A stretch of DNA of 64,000 bases from Paenibacillus silvisoli (GTDB lineage: Bacteria; Bacillota; Bacilli; Paenibacillales; Paenibacillaceae): the NCBI RefSeq assembly GCF_030866765.1, contig NZ_CP133017.1, positions 1,331,001-1,395,000 on the forward strand, read 5' to 3'. Positions 51,645 to 59,891 of this stretch are shown here, one piece after another. How positions within the stretch are numbered: the first letter of the stretch is position 1; each line of letters begins with the position of its first letter. Made by a program: the position numbers and the translations under genes. Below the pieces are notes generated by a model that worked only from the letters and a program-made list of their open reading frames with translations, did not search any database and was not told where the DNA came from.

Positions 51645-53578
51645 GCGCCATGGTCGGTCTGCTCCACTATGACGCCCAGCCGGTCAGCTTCAAGGACAGC
51701 GACGCCATGATGGAAGCCATGCGGCTTTACGATGCCGACGACGCTCATATGTGGGCGAGAGGGCCGGTATTCCTCGGGTGCCGAGCCAAGTGGATTACGC
51801 CCGAATCCGTGGGGGAACGGCTTCCCTTTTTCGACAGGAACAGAAGAATGGCGATCACTGCCGATGCCATCATCGACAACCGCCGCGAATTGTTTCATCT
51901 GCTGCATGTTAGGCCTGGCGATCGCGGCACGATGACGGACAGCGAGCTGATCTTGCTCGCTTATCGGAAATGGGGGCGGAAGGCGCCTGAATATTTGATC
52001 GGCGACTTCGCTTTCGTCATTTGGGATCAGGAGAAGCGGCAGCTGTTCGGCGCAAGGGATTTGCTCGGTCACCGCTCCCTCTATTACTATCGCGACGTTC
52101 GGCGATTCGCCTTCGGCACGACGATGGCGCCTTTATTTACATTGCCGGGAGTGGTCAAGGAGCTGCACGAGCCATGGCTCGCGGAATTTATGGCGATCCC
52201 GGAAATGTTCGAGTCGACCGACGTGAGCTCCACGCCCTACAGACGCATTCATCAACTGCCGCCGGCACATACGTTTACCGTTTCGAATGGACGTGTTTCG
52301 TTCTCGCCGTACGGTTCACTGGAGCCGAAGGAGATGCTTCGGCTGAAATCCGGCCGCGAGTATGAGGAGGCATTCCGGGACGTGTTTGATGAAGCGGTGA
52401 CTTCCAGGCTCCGCACGCATCGCCAAGTAGCGGCAACGTTAAGCGGGGGCTTGGACTCGGGAGCCGTCGCAAGCTTCGCCGCGCGCTCGCTGCGAGAGGA
52501 AGGAAAAACCTTATATGCGTACAGCAGCATTCCAACGCGCGATTTCGCGGATTGGACGCCGAGCGGCACGGCGGCCGACGAAAGCCGGTTCATCGAGGCG
52601 ACGGTTCGCCATGTCGGCAACATTTCGCACCGCCTGATGGATTTCGAGGGCATCAGTCCGTTCTCCGAGGTCGACGATTGGCTGGACATGCTTGAAATGC
52701 CTTATAAGTTTTTCGAGAACTCCTTTTGGCTGAAGGGCATGCACGAGCGAGCCGGAGCCGAAGGCGCGGGCATCCTGCTTACCGGAGCGAGAGGCAATTT
52801 TACGGTCTCGTGGGGTCCCGCCCTCTATTATTACGCGATGCTGCTGCGAAGGCTGAAATGGCTGCCCTTCATGCGCGAGCTTCGGCAATACAGCGCCAAT
52901 AAAGGGATCGGCAGATCCCGGCTGCTTTCGGTGATCGGCAAACAGGCATTTCCCTTCCTGGAGAAGCGCTCGAAGCATGGCAGCGAGCCCGATATCCCAA
53001 CCATGCTGATCCATCCCGATTTTGCGAAGCGAACCGGCGTGTTCGCTAGGTTGCGCGAAAGCGGGATCGGCGTGAATGGCTCCACGATTACCGATCCGCT
53101 GGAGATGCGGAAGGAGAAAATGCGCAATCTAGCCGTCGGCAATAAGAACGGGGCGTCGGCAACGAAATTATCGCTGCGCTACGGCGTTTGGGAGCGCGAT
53201 CCGACCAGCGATCCCCGGGTTATCCGCTTCTGTTTCTCGGTGCCGGTGGAACAGTATGTCCAGAACGGCTTGGACCGCGCGCTAATTCGAAGGGCGACCC
53301 AGCATTATTTGCCCGACGAGGTAAGGCTGAATCAGCGCGTGCGGGGCATCCAAGGGGCGGATTGGGTTCACCGCACCATGCCCGCCTGGAAGTCGTTGAC
53401 CGATGAGCTTAGGCAGCTCTGCGACGATCCCGCCGTTTCCGGGTACCTGCATGCCGATCGGATCCGGGATGCCGTTTCGCGGCTCGGCGGGGAACCGCGT
53501 CCGGAGCATGCTTTTCATCCGGAGATGCGAATGCTGATGCGAAGCCTCATTATTTACCGGTTCTTGAAGCGGTTTTAG
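51641..53578 (+). CDS. Lasso peptide macrolactam synthetase C1 (asparagine synthetase family)
   Basis: 645 residues. The N-terminal domain resembles the glutamine amidotransferase of asparagine synthetase B (DAIIDNRRELF, YLIGDFAFVIWD, GARDLLGHRSLYYY) but begins MSAM, without the Cys at position 2 needed for glutaminase activity, as in other lasso cyclases. The synthetase domain has the ATP pyrophosphatase loop SGGLDSG at 268-274. The enzyme activates the Asp side chain by adenylation and lets the core N-terminus attack to close the ring. It is followed 34 bases later by precursor gene A1 and is closely similar to C2 at 56710. ATG 51641 overlaps the sulfotransferase stop. Confidence 0.93.
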   Translation: MSAMVGLLHYDAQPVSFKDSDAMMEAMRLYDADDAHMWARGPVFLGCRAKWITPESVGERLPFFDRNRRMAITADAIIDNRRELFHLLHVRPGDRGTMTDSELILLAYRKWGRKAPEYLIGDFAFVIWDQEKRQLFGARDLLGHRSLYYYRDVRRFAFGTTMAPLFTLPGVVKELHEPWLAEFMAIPEMFESTDVSSTPYRRIHQLPPAHTFTVSNGRVSFSPYGSLEPKEMLRLKSGREYEEAFRDVFDEAVTSRLRTHRQVAATLSGGLDSGAVASFAARSLREEGKTLYAYSSIPTRDFADWTPSGTAADESRFIEATVRHVGNISHRLMDFEGISPFSEVDDWLDMLEMPYKFFENSFWLKGMHERAGAEGAGILLTGARGNFTVSWGPALYYYAMLLRRLKWLPFMRELRQYSANKGIGRSRLLSVIGKQAFPFLEKRSKHGSEPDIPTMLIHPDFAKRTGVFARLRESGIGVNGSTITDPLEMRKEKMRNLAVGNKNGASATKLSLRYGVWERDPTSDPRVIRFCFSVPVEQYVQNGLDRALIRRATQHYLPDEVRLNQRVRGIQGADWVHRTMPAWKSLTDELRQLCDDPAVSGYLHADRIRDAVSRLGGEPRPEHAFHPEMRMLMRSLIIYRFLKRF

Positions 53579-53612
53579 TCAAGCTCCGACTCTTGAAAGG
53601 GGGTGAAAAACC

Positions 53613-53744
53613 ATGGCGAACAAAAAAGAATGGCAGGCTCCGACCGTCGAAACGCTTGAGGTAAGCGAAACGATGTATGGAAAAGGCACGACGAATATCG
53701 ACTTTGTCACAACGGAAGATATGGACATCTACACGCCGAGTTGA
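53613..53744 (+). CDS. Lasso peptide precursor A1 (43 residues)
   Basis: ATG 53613 with strong GAAAGGGGGTG upstream. The leader MANKKEWQAPTVETLEVSET ends in Met21; W7-x-x-P10-x-V12 matches the YxxPxL motif bound by lasso RRE proteins with Trp in place of Tyr, and Thr20 is at position -2. The core would then be residues 22-43 (22 residues): it starts YGKGTTNID, so the Tyr22 amine and Asp30 side chain would close a 9-residue ring. An alternative core starting at Gly23 gives an 8-residue ring but puts Thr at -3. The tail FVTTEDMDIYTPS is acidic, holds Tyr40, and ends in Ser43, the expected site of kinase modification. Start with Tyr is unusual for lasso peptides. Confidence 0.88.
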   Translation: MANKKEWQAPTVETLEVSETMYGKGTTNIDFVTTEDMDIYTPS

Positions 53745-53756
53745 TTGCGGTCCATT

Positions 53757-53792
53757 GCCCTTATACAACCCTTGCCGGGATTGTATAAGGGC
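53757..53792 (+). other. Hairpin between precursor A1 and kinase K1
   Basis: GCCCTTATACAA (53757-53768) and TTGTATAAGGGC (53781-53792) form a perfect 12-bp stem with a 12-base loop, 12 bases after the A1 stop. The T content afterwards is low, so partial termination or protection of the precursor mRNA from decay is likelier than full termination. A similar hairpin follows A2. Confidence 0.75.
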
Positions 53793-53827
53793 CTCATTCT
53801 ATCGCTTGGAAAGGAGTGAACAATCGA

Positions 53828-54769
53828 ATGACTGCGAGAATTCCGACGGTTTATCAAGCATTCGGCATGCGGCTGCAGAGCGAAATCCCGCTCCCCGAAC
53901 TGCCCGTGACCGCTCCGTTGAACGGCTATGAGCATCCGGATGTGGTCATTGAAGCGGCTGAACCCGGCGAACTATGGGGAGAGCTGGAGCTTGGCGGCAC
54001 CAACTTCGCGTACAAAGGCGGCCGGTTCTTATTCCTCATTCCGGAGACCGCCGTTTATTGCATCGAAGACGGGCGGCGGATTACGGTCGCTCCGCTTGCC
54101 GGCGCAGATCCGGAGAAGGTGCGCGTTTATTTGCTGGGCACTTGCATGGGCGCGCTGCTCATGCTCCGCCATGTGCTTCCTTTGCACGGAAGCGCGGTCG
54201 TGATCGGCGGCAAAGCCTATGCTTTTCTTGGCGATTCGGGAGCCGGGAAGTCGACGCTCGCCGCCGCTTTCGTAAGCAGGGGACACCAGCTGGTAAGCGA
54301 CGATGTAATTGCTGTTACTTACGCCGCCGACGGAGGAGGGCCGGTCGTCATGCCGTCTTATCCGCAGCAGAAGCTGTGGCAGGAAAGCATGGATCAGCTG
54401 GGACTGACGTCCGGACAGTACCGCACGGTTTATCGGGAAACGACGAAATATGCCGTACCGGTGACCTCCGCATTTTGCGGCGAGCCCGTTCCGCTTGCGG
54501 GCGTGTTCGAGCTGGTGAAGTCAGAATCGGGGGCGGCTGCCGTCGCCCGTCTGCCGAATCTGGATCGGCTGCGCATCATGCTGCTGCATACGTACCGCCA
54601 TATGCTGGTCGCGCGTCTTGGATTGGAGCGGTGGCATTTCACGGTTTCGGCGAGCATGGCCAATCAGGTCGACATCTATCGATTAAGTCGGCCGACGGAA
54701 GGATTTACGGCGAATCGCCTTACGGATGCCGTCATTCGAACCATTATCGAAGGGAGCTTTAACCAATGA
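53828..54769 (+). CDS. HprK-like lasso peptide kinase K1
   Basis: 313 residues. The C-terminal half of HPr kinase is recognisable: LPLHGSAVVIGGKAYAFLGD, Walker A GDSGAGKST at 135-143 and the metal-binding LVSDDVIAV. Relatives in paeninodin-type clusters phosphorylate the C-terminal Ser of the lasso precursor; A1 does end in Ser. It lacks the N-terminal domain and context of true HPr kinase. ATG 53828 is chosen with GGAAAGGAGTG 10 bases upstream; GTG 53816 overlaps this site. The stop overlaps the B1 start (ATGA). It is a paralogue of K2 at 58945. Confidence 0.9.
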   Translation: MTARIPTVYQAFGMRLQSEIPLPELPVTAPLNGYEHPDVVIEAAEPGELWGELELGGTNFAYKGGRFLFLIPETAVYCIEDGRRITVAPLAGADPEKVRVYLLGTCMGALLMLRHVLPLHGSAVVIGGKAYAFLGDSGAGKSTLAAAFVSRGHQLVSDDVIAVTYAADGGGPVVMPSYPQQKLWQESMDQLGLTSGQYRTVYRETTKYAVPVTSAFCGEPVPLAGVFELVKSESGAAAVARLPNLDRLRIMLLHTYRHMLVARLGLERWHFTVSASMANQVDIYRLSRPTEGFTANRLTDAVIRTIIEGSFNQ

Positions 54770-55065
54770 AGGTCTACTTGGCGGAACAACGGATTACCCA
54801 GTCGGCGGACAGCATCGTAAGCGACTTGAACGGGGAGAAGGTCATGTTCAGCGTCCACAGCGGAAAATATTACAATCTTGGCAGAGTCGGCGGCAGAATA
54901 TGGGAGCTCCTCGATTTGCCGATGACGGCCAACCAGCTTGTCGACGAGCTGGTGTCGGAATATAGCGTGGCGCGGACAACATGCGAGGAGCAGGTGGATG
55001 CTTTTCTTCGGAAGCTGCACCAGGAATCGCTGATCGAGGTTCGAAGCCTTGAAGCGCAGCGTTAG
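54766..55065 (+). CDS. Lasso peptide RRE protein B1 (PqqD-like)
   Basis: 99 residues with the PqqD/RiPP recognition element pattern: VMFSVHSGKYYNLGRVGGRIWELL followed by TANQLVDELVSEYSV and a helix ending KLHQESLIEV. The winged-helix-like fold binds the precursor leader and hands it to the B2 protease. Only one copy is present, so it must serve both precursors, whose leaders share the EWQ-x-P motif. It is coupled to K1 and overlaps B2 by 17 bases. Confidence 0.92.
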   Translation: MKVYLAEQRITQSADSIVSDLNGEKVMFSVHSGKYYNLGRVGGRIWELLDLPMTANQLVDELVSEYSVARTTCEEQVDAFLRKLHQESLIEVRSLEAQR

Positions 55066-55507
55066 GAGGTTTCTTGCGCTGCCCGCGGAAAGCAAGAGCT
55101 TCATGCTCGAAGCTTTCATCTGTTTAGGCTGGGCGCGGCTATTAAAAGCGCTGCCGTTCTCCCGGCTCGCGCCGTCCTTGGGCGGACGCATGACGGAAAC
55201 TCCGATGACCCATGAGTCATCGAACGAAATGACGATCCGCCGCATCTCTCAAGCGGTACGGGTTATGAGCCGTCATACCGTCTGGGAAAGCCAGTGCATG
55301 GTCAAAGCGATCGCGGCCAAGAAAATGCTGGATCGGCGCCGGATCGAAAGCACGCTCTACCTGGGTACCGCTAGAGATGAACAAGGGAAAATGATTGCGC
55401 ATGCCTGGCTTCGAAGCGGGCCGTTCTACGTAACCGGGGCCGAAGAGATGCACCTGTTCACGGTAGTGGCTTCTTTTGGAACGGACAACACGCAAGGAGA
55501 GGATTGA
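55049..55507 (+). CDS. Lasso leader peptidase B2 (transglutaminase-like Cys protease)
   Basis: 152 residues from TTG 55049, which has GAGG 9 bases upstream inside the B1 gene. The conserved beginning RRFLALPAESKSFMLEAF argues against a start at the internal ATG 55103. The catalytic Cys83 is in WESQCMVKAIAAKKMLDRR and His118 in IAHAWLRSG, typical of the B2 family, which removes the leader to free the core amine for ring closure. It is the only copy and should process both A1 and A2. Thirteen bases separate it from the nucleotidyltransferase gene. Confidence 0.92.
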   Translation: MKRSVRRFLALPAESKSFMLEAFICLGWARLLKALPFSRLAPSLGGRMTETPMTHESSNEMTIRRISQAVRVMSRHTVWESQCMVKAIAAKKMLDRRRIESTLYLGTARDEQGKMIAHAWLRSGPFYVTGAEEMHLFTVVASFGTDNTQGED

Positions 55508-55519
55508 AGGTGTCTGAAT

Positions 55520-56707
55520 ATGGAGAATGACCGCACCCTTGACAGAAGCGCTTTTCCCGATGAGTTGAACGTCATGCTGGCGTTCATGCAGATGAATGAC
55601 GATCCGCAAGCGCAGGTGAGGGTCAAGCCATCGGTGCCGAACATCGATTGGAATCAATTTCTTAAACTGGTCCGGCATCATCGCGTCTACCCGCAGCTGC
55701 ATGCGCAGCTGAAGAACAGCCAATTGATTCCTGCCGATGTCCTGCAAGCCCTTCATCTGGATTACGGGAAGAATGCGTTTCGAATGCTGCGTTTGAGCGG
55801 CGAACTGGAACGGGTATGCAAAGCTTTGCAGAAGCAGGGGATTGCTTCGTTAGTGTTAAAGGGACCGGTGCTTGCCAAGCATCTATACGGCGATCTCTCG
55901 CTCCGAACGTCCAAGGATTTGGATATTCTGATCCCGATGGACGGCGTCGAGACGGCTGAAGAGCTTTTGACCGGGCTCGGCTATGAAAGCGACAGCCAAG
56001 TTCCGCGGTTGTTCAATTGGAAGTGGAAGCAGCACCATGTTTCGTATACGCACCCGCAAACGAGAATTCAAGTGGAACTTCATTGGCGCCTCAATTCCGA
56101 CATGGGAAAAGAGCCTTCGTTCGAGGAGCTCTGGGAGCGGAGAAGCCGCAGCTCGCTTACGAATTACGAGATATATAGGCTCGGGAACGAGGATCTCTTC
56201 ATGTATCTTGTTTCGCATGGCGCCCGTCACGGCTGGTTCAGGCTGAGGTGGCTGGCGGACATTGACCGGATGCTGCGTCAACGGCTCGATTTCGGAGCGC
56301 TAATTCCGCTCATGCGCCGTTACCGATGCCTTCATCTGGGCGGACAGGCGCTCACGCTCGCTTCCGCGCTGCTGGGTACGCCGATCCCAAGCGAAGCCAA
56401 GCCGATGGCCGCCGGCAGCCATCCGCGCGATTTGGCGCGGCGCTCGCTTGATTTAATCCGGGCCGATTGCTCGCCGGAGTCCGGCTCCAAGGAAATGGCG
56501 AGAACCTATAAGCGATACTTGTACGCATTGAAAACGCCGGGGCAAAAGTCGGTCTATCTTGTCAGTCAGCTGTATCCCAGCTTCAGGGATACGGAGGCGT
56601 TCCCGCTTCCGAAAGCATTGCATTTCCTATACTTTCCCTTAAGGCCGTTCGTTTGGCTATGGCGGCAAACCCAGCTGGTCGATAAGCGGCAGCAGCTCCG
56701 GAGGTAA
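55520..56707 (+). CDS. Nucleotidyltransferase-family protein of the lasso cluster
   Basis: 395 residues of the NTP_transf_5 type. The core motif is LVLKGPVLAKHLYGD near 111-125 followed by SKDLDILI with the metal-binding Asp133 and Asp135, and later VELHWRL and LGNEDLFMYLVSHGARHGW. Such genes occur in several Bacillales lasso clusters next to the kinase; as I recall, one system links it to further modification of the phosphorylated C-terminal Ser, but its reaction is not certain. GAAGGTG lies upstream of ATG. The stop is two bases from the C2 start. Confidence 0.85.
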   Translation: MENDRTLDRSAFPDELNVMLAFMQMNDDPQAQVRVKPSVPNIDWNQFLKLVRHHRVYPQLHAQLKNSQLIPADVLQALHLDYGKNAFRMLRLSGELERVCKALQKQGIASLVLKGPVLAKHLYGDLSLRTSKDLDILIPMDGVETAEELLTGLGYESDSQVPRLFNWKWKQHHVSYTHPQTRIQVELHWRLNSDMGKEPSFEELWERRSRSSLTNYEIYRLGNEDLFMYLVSHGARHGWFRLRWLADIDRMLRQRLDFGALIPLMRRYRCLHLGGQALTLASALLGTPIPSEAKPMAAGSHPRDLARRSLDLIRADCSPESGSKEMARTYKRYLYALKTPGQKSVYLVSQLYPSFRDTEAFPLPKALHFLYFPLRPFVWLWRQTQLVDKRQQLRR

Positions 56708-56709
56708 CC

Positions 56710-58656
56710 ATGAGCGCAATAGCCGGTATTCTTAATTTTAGCGAAGAGACTGTGCCGAACGAGGATGGCTCGAAGCTGATGCAAGCCTTGCAAGGTTATC
56801 CGGCCGATGACGTACGAACCTGGCATGGCGGGCCGGTATTTCTGGGATGCCATGCGCAATGGATTACGCCGGAGTCGGTACGGGAGCGCCTGCCTTACTA
56901 TGATAAGCAGATAGGGCTGGCCATTACCGCGGACGCGATCATCGACAATCGGGATGAATTGTTTAACCGTCTGCAGATCGATGCTTCCCGCCGTAAGGAC
57001 ATGACGGACAGCGAGCTCATTCTATCGGCGTACTTGAAATGGGGAAAGGAAGCCCCCAGCTATTTGATCGGCGATTTCGCTTTTGTCCTATGGGACGAGA
57101 AGAAGCGTCTTCTATTCGGAGCCCGCGATTTACTGGGCAGCCGCACGCTCTACCTTCATCGCCAAGCCGGCAAGCTCGCGTTCTGCACGGCGGTCCATCC
57201 GTTATTCGCGGTATCGGGCGCAGCAAAGACGCTGAACGAGTCATGGTTCGCGGAGTTTCTGGCGATTCCCGTTATTCTCGATTCCGTCGACGTAAGCGGC
57301 ACAGTATACCGAGCGATCGAACAGCTTCCTCCGGCGCATCGCATGACGGTCGAGAACGGCAAAGTCGCGCTGGAACAATACGCGGCGCTGGAACCGCCCC
57401 GGGAGCGGCTTCGGCTGAAATCGGACGGCGAATACGTGGAAGCGTTTCGCGATGTTTTCCGGACTGCCGTAGCGTCGAAGCTTCGGACGTTCCGGAAGGT
57501 CGGGGCAAGCTTAAGCGGAGGCCTGGATTCCGGTGCGGTCATCGGCTTTGCGGCGGAACCGTTGCGCAAGGAAGGGAAATGCTTGCATACCTATAGCTAC
57601 GTTCCTTCGCCCGATTTCGTGGATTGGACCCCGAGAAGCATGATGGCCGACGAAAGCCCGCACATTCAAGCCACGGTACGGCATGTGGGTAATATCGCGC
57701 ATAACGGCTTGGATTTCCCGGACAGGAATCCGTACGGGGAAATCGACGACTTGATCGGTCTTCTGGAGGCGCCCTACAAGTTCTTCGAAAATTCGTTCTG
57801 GATCAAAGGGATTCTTGAAGCAGCGCGGCAAGACGGGGTCGGCGTGCTGCTGACGGGGGCAAGGGGGAATTATTCCGTTTCCTGGGGGCCGGCCGTGGAC
57901 TACTACGCCATGCTTCTGAAGAGGCTGCGATGGTTTCATTTTTACCGCGAACTAAAGCAGTACGGAAGCGAAATGAAGGTAAGGAGATCCCGGCTGCTGC
58001 GCATAATCGGCAAACAAGCCTTTCCTTTCATGGCCAGGTCTTATTATGCCGGAACTTCGAAGGGCGACATGGGACCGCATCTCATCCATCCGGATTTGGC
58101 GGCAAGAACCCAGGTCTTCGAAAGGCTGAAGCACCATGACGTTGGCTTGAGCGGCGGAACCTCGTTCGACGAGTTCGAGGCAAGAACGTATCAATTCGCG
58201 AATTTGGCCAATTCCAGCCATCAAGGCACGTCGATTTCCAAGTTTTCGCTGCGTTATGGCGTGTGGGAGCGGGACCCTACCGCCGACCCGAGAGTGGTTC
58301 GCTTCTGCCTTTCCGTTCCTATCGATCAATATGTCCGGAACGGGATGGACCGCTCCCTCATTCGCAGGGCGACCGAATCGTATTTGCCCGACAAGGTGCG
58401 GTTAAACCAGCGCGTTCATGGCGTTCAAGGGGCGGATTGGATTCATCGCATCATTCCGGTCTGGCACTTGGTTATCGAAGAGCTGCGCATGCTCAGCCGC
58501 GATCCTGCCGCCTCGCCGTATTTAAACGTGGATCAGATCAAGGCATCGCTTGAAAGAGTCGGCCGTTCGCCCAAACCGGAGCATGCATACGACGCGGATG
58601 CCAGATTATTGATGCGGAGCCTGATCGCTTACCGGTTTTTGAAGCAGCTTTCGTGA
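56710..58656 (+). CDS. Lasso peptide macrolactam synthetase C2 (asparagine synthetase family)
   Basis: 648 residues, colinear with C1 along the whole length (for example VFLGCHAQWITPESVRERLP against VFLGCRAKWITPESVGERLP). It begins MSAI, again lacking the glutaminase Cys2. SGGLDSG is at 269-275. Its precursor A2 follows after 34 bases, the same gap as C1-A1. Having its own cyclase suggests A1 and A2 rings are too different for one enzyme, or that the module was simply copied. The ribosome site CCGGAGG overlaps the end of the nucleotidyltransferase gene. Confidence 0.93.
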   Translation: MSAIAGILNFSEETVPNEDGSKLMQALQGYPADDVRTWHGGPVFLGCHAQWITPESVRERLPYYDKQIGLAITADAIIDNRDELFNRLQIDASRRKDMTDSELILSAYLKWGKEAPSYLIGDFAFVLWDEKKRLLFGARDLLGSRTLYLHRQAGKLAFCTAVHPLFAVSGAAKTLNESWFAEFLAIPVILDSVDVSGTVYRAIEQLPPAHRMTVENGKVALEQYAALEPPRERLRLKSDGEYVEAFRDVFRTAVASKLRTFRKVGASLSGGLDSGAVIGFAAEPLRKEGKCLHTYSYVPSPDFVDWTPRSMMADESPHIQATVRHVGNIAHNGLDFPDRNPYGEIDDLIGLLEAPYKFFENSFWIKGILEAARQDGVGVLLTGARGNYSVSWGPAVDYYAMLLKRLRWFHFYRELKQYGSEMKVRRSRLLRIIGKQAFPFMARSYYAGTSKGDMGPHLIHPDLAARTQVFERLKHHDVGLSGGTSFDEFEARTYQFANLANSSHQGTSISKFSLRYGVWERDPTADPRVVRFCLSVPIDQYVRNGMDRSLIRRATESYLPDKVRLNQRVHGVQGADWIHRIIPVWHLVIEELRMLSRDPAASPYLNVDQIKASLERVGRSPKPEHAYDADARLLMRSLIAYRFLKQLS

Positions 58657-58690
58657 CGGACGGATTTCGCTTTGAGAGGAGGTGAGACAT

Positions 58691-58837
58691 ATGGCAAAGC
58701 AGATCGCAAAAGAGTGGCAGCAGCCGGTATTGGAAGTGCTCGACGTCAGCATGACGATGGGCGGACCGAACGGGGTCTTCCCTGATAAGAACGGTAAAGG
58801 CTTGAACAATGGTCACGCCCATGATCTTGAATCCTAA
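58691..58837 (+). CDS. Lasso peptide precursor A2 (48 residues)
   Basis: ATG 58691 with GAGAGGAGGTGAG upstream. The leader contains W9-x-x-P12-x-L14 for RRE binding and ends VSMTM, with Thr22 at -2 and Met23 at -1. The core is residues 24-48 (25 residues) beginning GGPNGVFPD; the Gly24 amine and Asp32 would form a 9-residue ring, close in style to paeninodin (ring start after TM, Pro-containing, Asp9). The tail KNGKGLNNGHAHDLES is long and ends in Ser48, the likely kinase target. It has no Tyr. Kinase K2 follows after a hairpin. Confidence 0.9.
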   Translation: MAKQIAKEWQQPVLEVLDVSMTMGGPNGVFPDKNGKGLNNGHAHDLES

Positions 58838-58864
58838 ACGGTAGCAGCTCTTTTCATACCCCAT

Positions 58865-58895
58865 GCCCTTATGCGATGAAAAAGCGTATAAGGGC
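58865..58895 (+). other. Hairpin between precursor A2 and kinase K2
   Basis: GCCCTTATGCG (58865-58875) pairs with CGTATAAGGGC (58885-58895), one G-T pair, 9-base loop, then TTATTCATTCTT. The GCCCTTAT/ATAAGGGC base is identical to the hairpin after A1, and both lie just after the precursor stop. Confidence 0.75.
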
Positions 58896-58944
58896 TTATT
58901 CATTCTTGCAGCTACTTTAATGGGAAAGGAATGAGGCCAGAACG

Positions 58945-59877
58945 ATGAACCCTTCTGTCGAACGAACGGTCTATCAAGCATTCGGTCTGACGATCGCAAG
59001 CGAGCTCGCCTTGCCGGAGCTGCTGCGGGAAGAGGAAGAAGCTTGCGAAGCGGATGTTCATATCCAACGGAAAGACTTGTCGCATGCCTGGCAAGCGTGC
59101 GGCGGAAACGACGATTATTATGCTTTTGACGGGGATGCGTTCATGCTGTACATCGAAGGCACGGCCATTTACAGAGTATGGGGAGGTAACCGGATCGAGG
59201 TCTCTCCGGTTGCAAGCGCCGCGGACAGCGACATTCGGCTGTACGTGCTCGGTACCTGCATGGGCGCGCTGCTGACCCAGCGAAAGCTGCTGACTTTGCA
59301 TGGGAGCGCCGTTGTCATGGATGGCAGGGCTTATGCGTTCGTCGGCGATTCCGGCGCGGGCAAATCGACCCTTGCCGCTGCCTTTCTGCAGCACGGCTAT
59401 CCGCTTCTTACCGACGATGTCATTGCCGTAACGTTTGACCGCGGCCGAATCCCGTTCGTCATTCCCTCCTATCCGCAGCAAAAGCTTTGGGAGGAAAGCA
59501 TCGACAAGCTCGGAATGCGGTCCGATCGCTATCTTCCGCTATACCGTTCCAAATATGCGATACCCGTGGCTTCAACGTACTGCAAGGAGCCGGTTCCGCT
59601 GGCAGGCATCTTTGAGCTTGCGATACAGGGGGAGGGAGCGGAGCTTCGTCCTCTCCAAGGGCTCGAAAGGCTTCCTACGATCCGTTATCATACCTACCGC
59701 CATTTTCTCATCTCTCGGCTTGGCCTGGAGCAGTGGCATTTCTCCGCCTCCGCGGCGATCGCCGCTCATGCGGGCATGTACCAATTGCGCAGGCCGGCTG
59801 CAGGCTTTACCGTAAACGATTTAGTAGGCCGAATATTGAAAGCAATCGATGAAGGCGTGCGCGCTTCGCACGGTTAA
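58945..59877 (+). CDS. HprK-like lasso peptide kinase K2
   Basis: 310 residues, paralogue of K1: both open with VYQAFG and share GTCMGALL, LHGSAVVM or LHGSAVVI, and SYPQQKLW. Walker A GDSGAGKST is at 134-142, and LLTDDVIAV supplies the metal-binding residues. It should phosphorylate the C-terminal Ser of A2, though each kinase might act on both. GGGAAAGGAATGAGG lies upstream of ATG. The exporter gene starts 14 bases later. Confidence 0.9.
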   Translation: MNPSVERTVYQAFGLTIASELALPELLREEEEACEADVHIQRKDLSHAWQACGGNDDYYAFDGDAFMLYIEGTAIYRVWGGNRIEVSPVASAADSDIRLYVLGTCMGALLTQRKLLTLHGSAVVMDGRAYAFVGDSGAGKSTLAAAFLQHGYPLLTDDVIAVTFDRGRIPFVIPSYPQQKLWEESIDKLGMRSDRYLPLYRSKYAIPVASTYCKEPVPLAGIFELAIQGEGAELRPLQGLERLPTIRYHTYRHFLISRLGLEQWHFSASAAIAAHAGMYQLRRPAAGFTVNDLVGRILKAIDEGVRASHG

Positions 59878-59891
59878 GGAGGGGATCGGGA

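Noticed and set aside
53677..53931. Alternative small frame overlapping precursor A1
   Set aside because: No ribosome site, spans the hairpin and the kinase start, and lacks any lasso signature.
51641..58656. Genuine asparagine synthetases (asnB) for C1 and C2
   Set aside because: Both lack Cys2 and are next to lasso precursors, B1 and B2 genes, which marks them as lasso cyclases.
53828..59877. HPr kinase/phosphorylase (hprK) of catabolite repression for K1 and K2
   Set aside because: Only the C-terminal kinase fold is present, there are two copies, and both follow lasso precursor genes ending in Ser.
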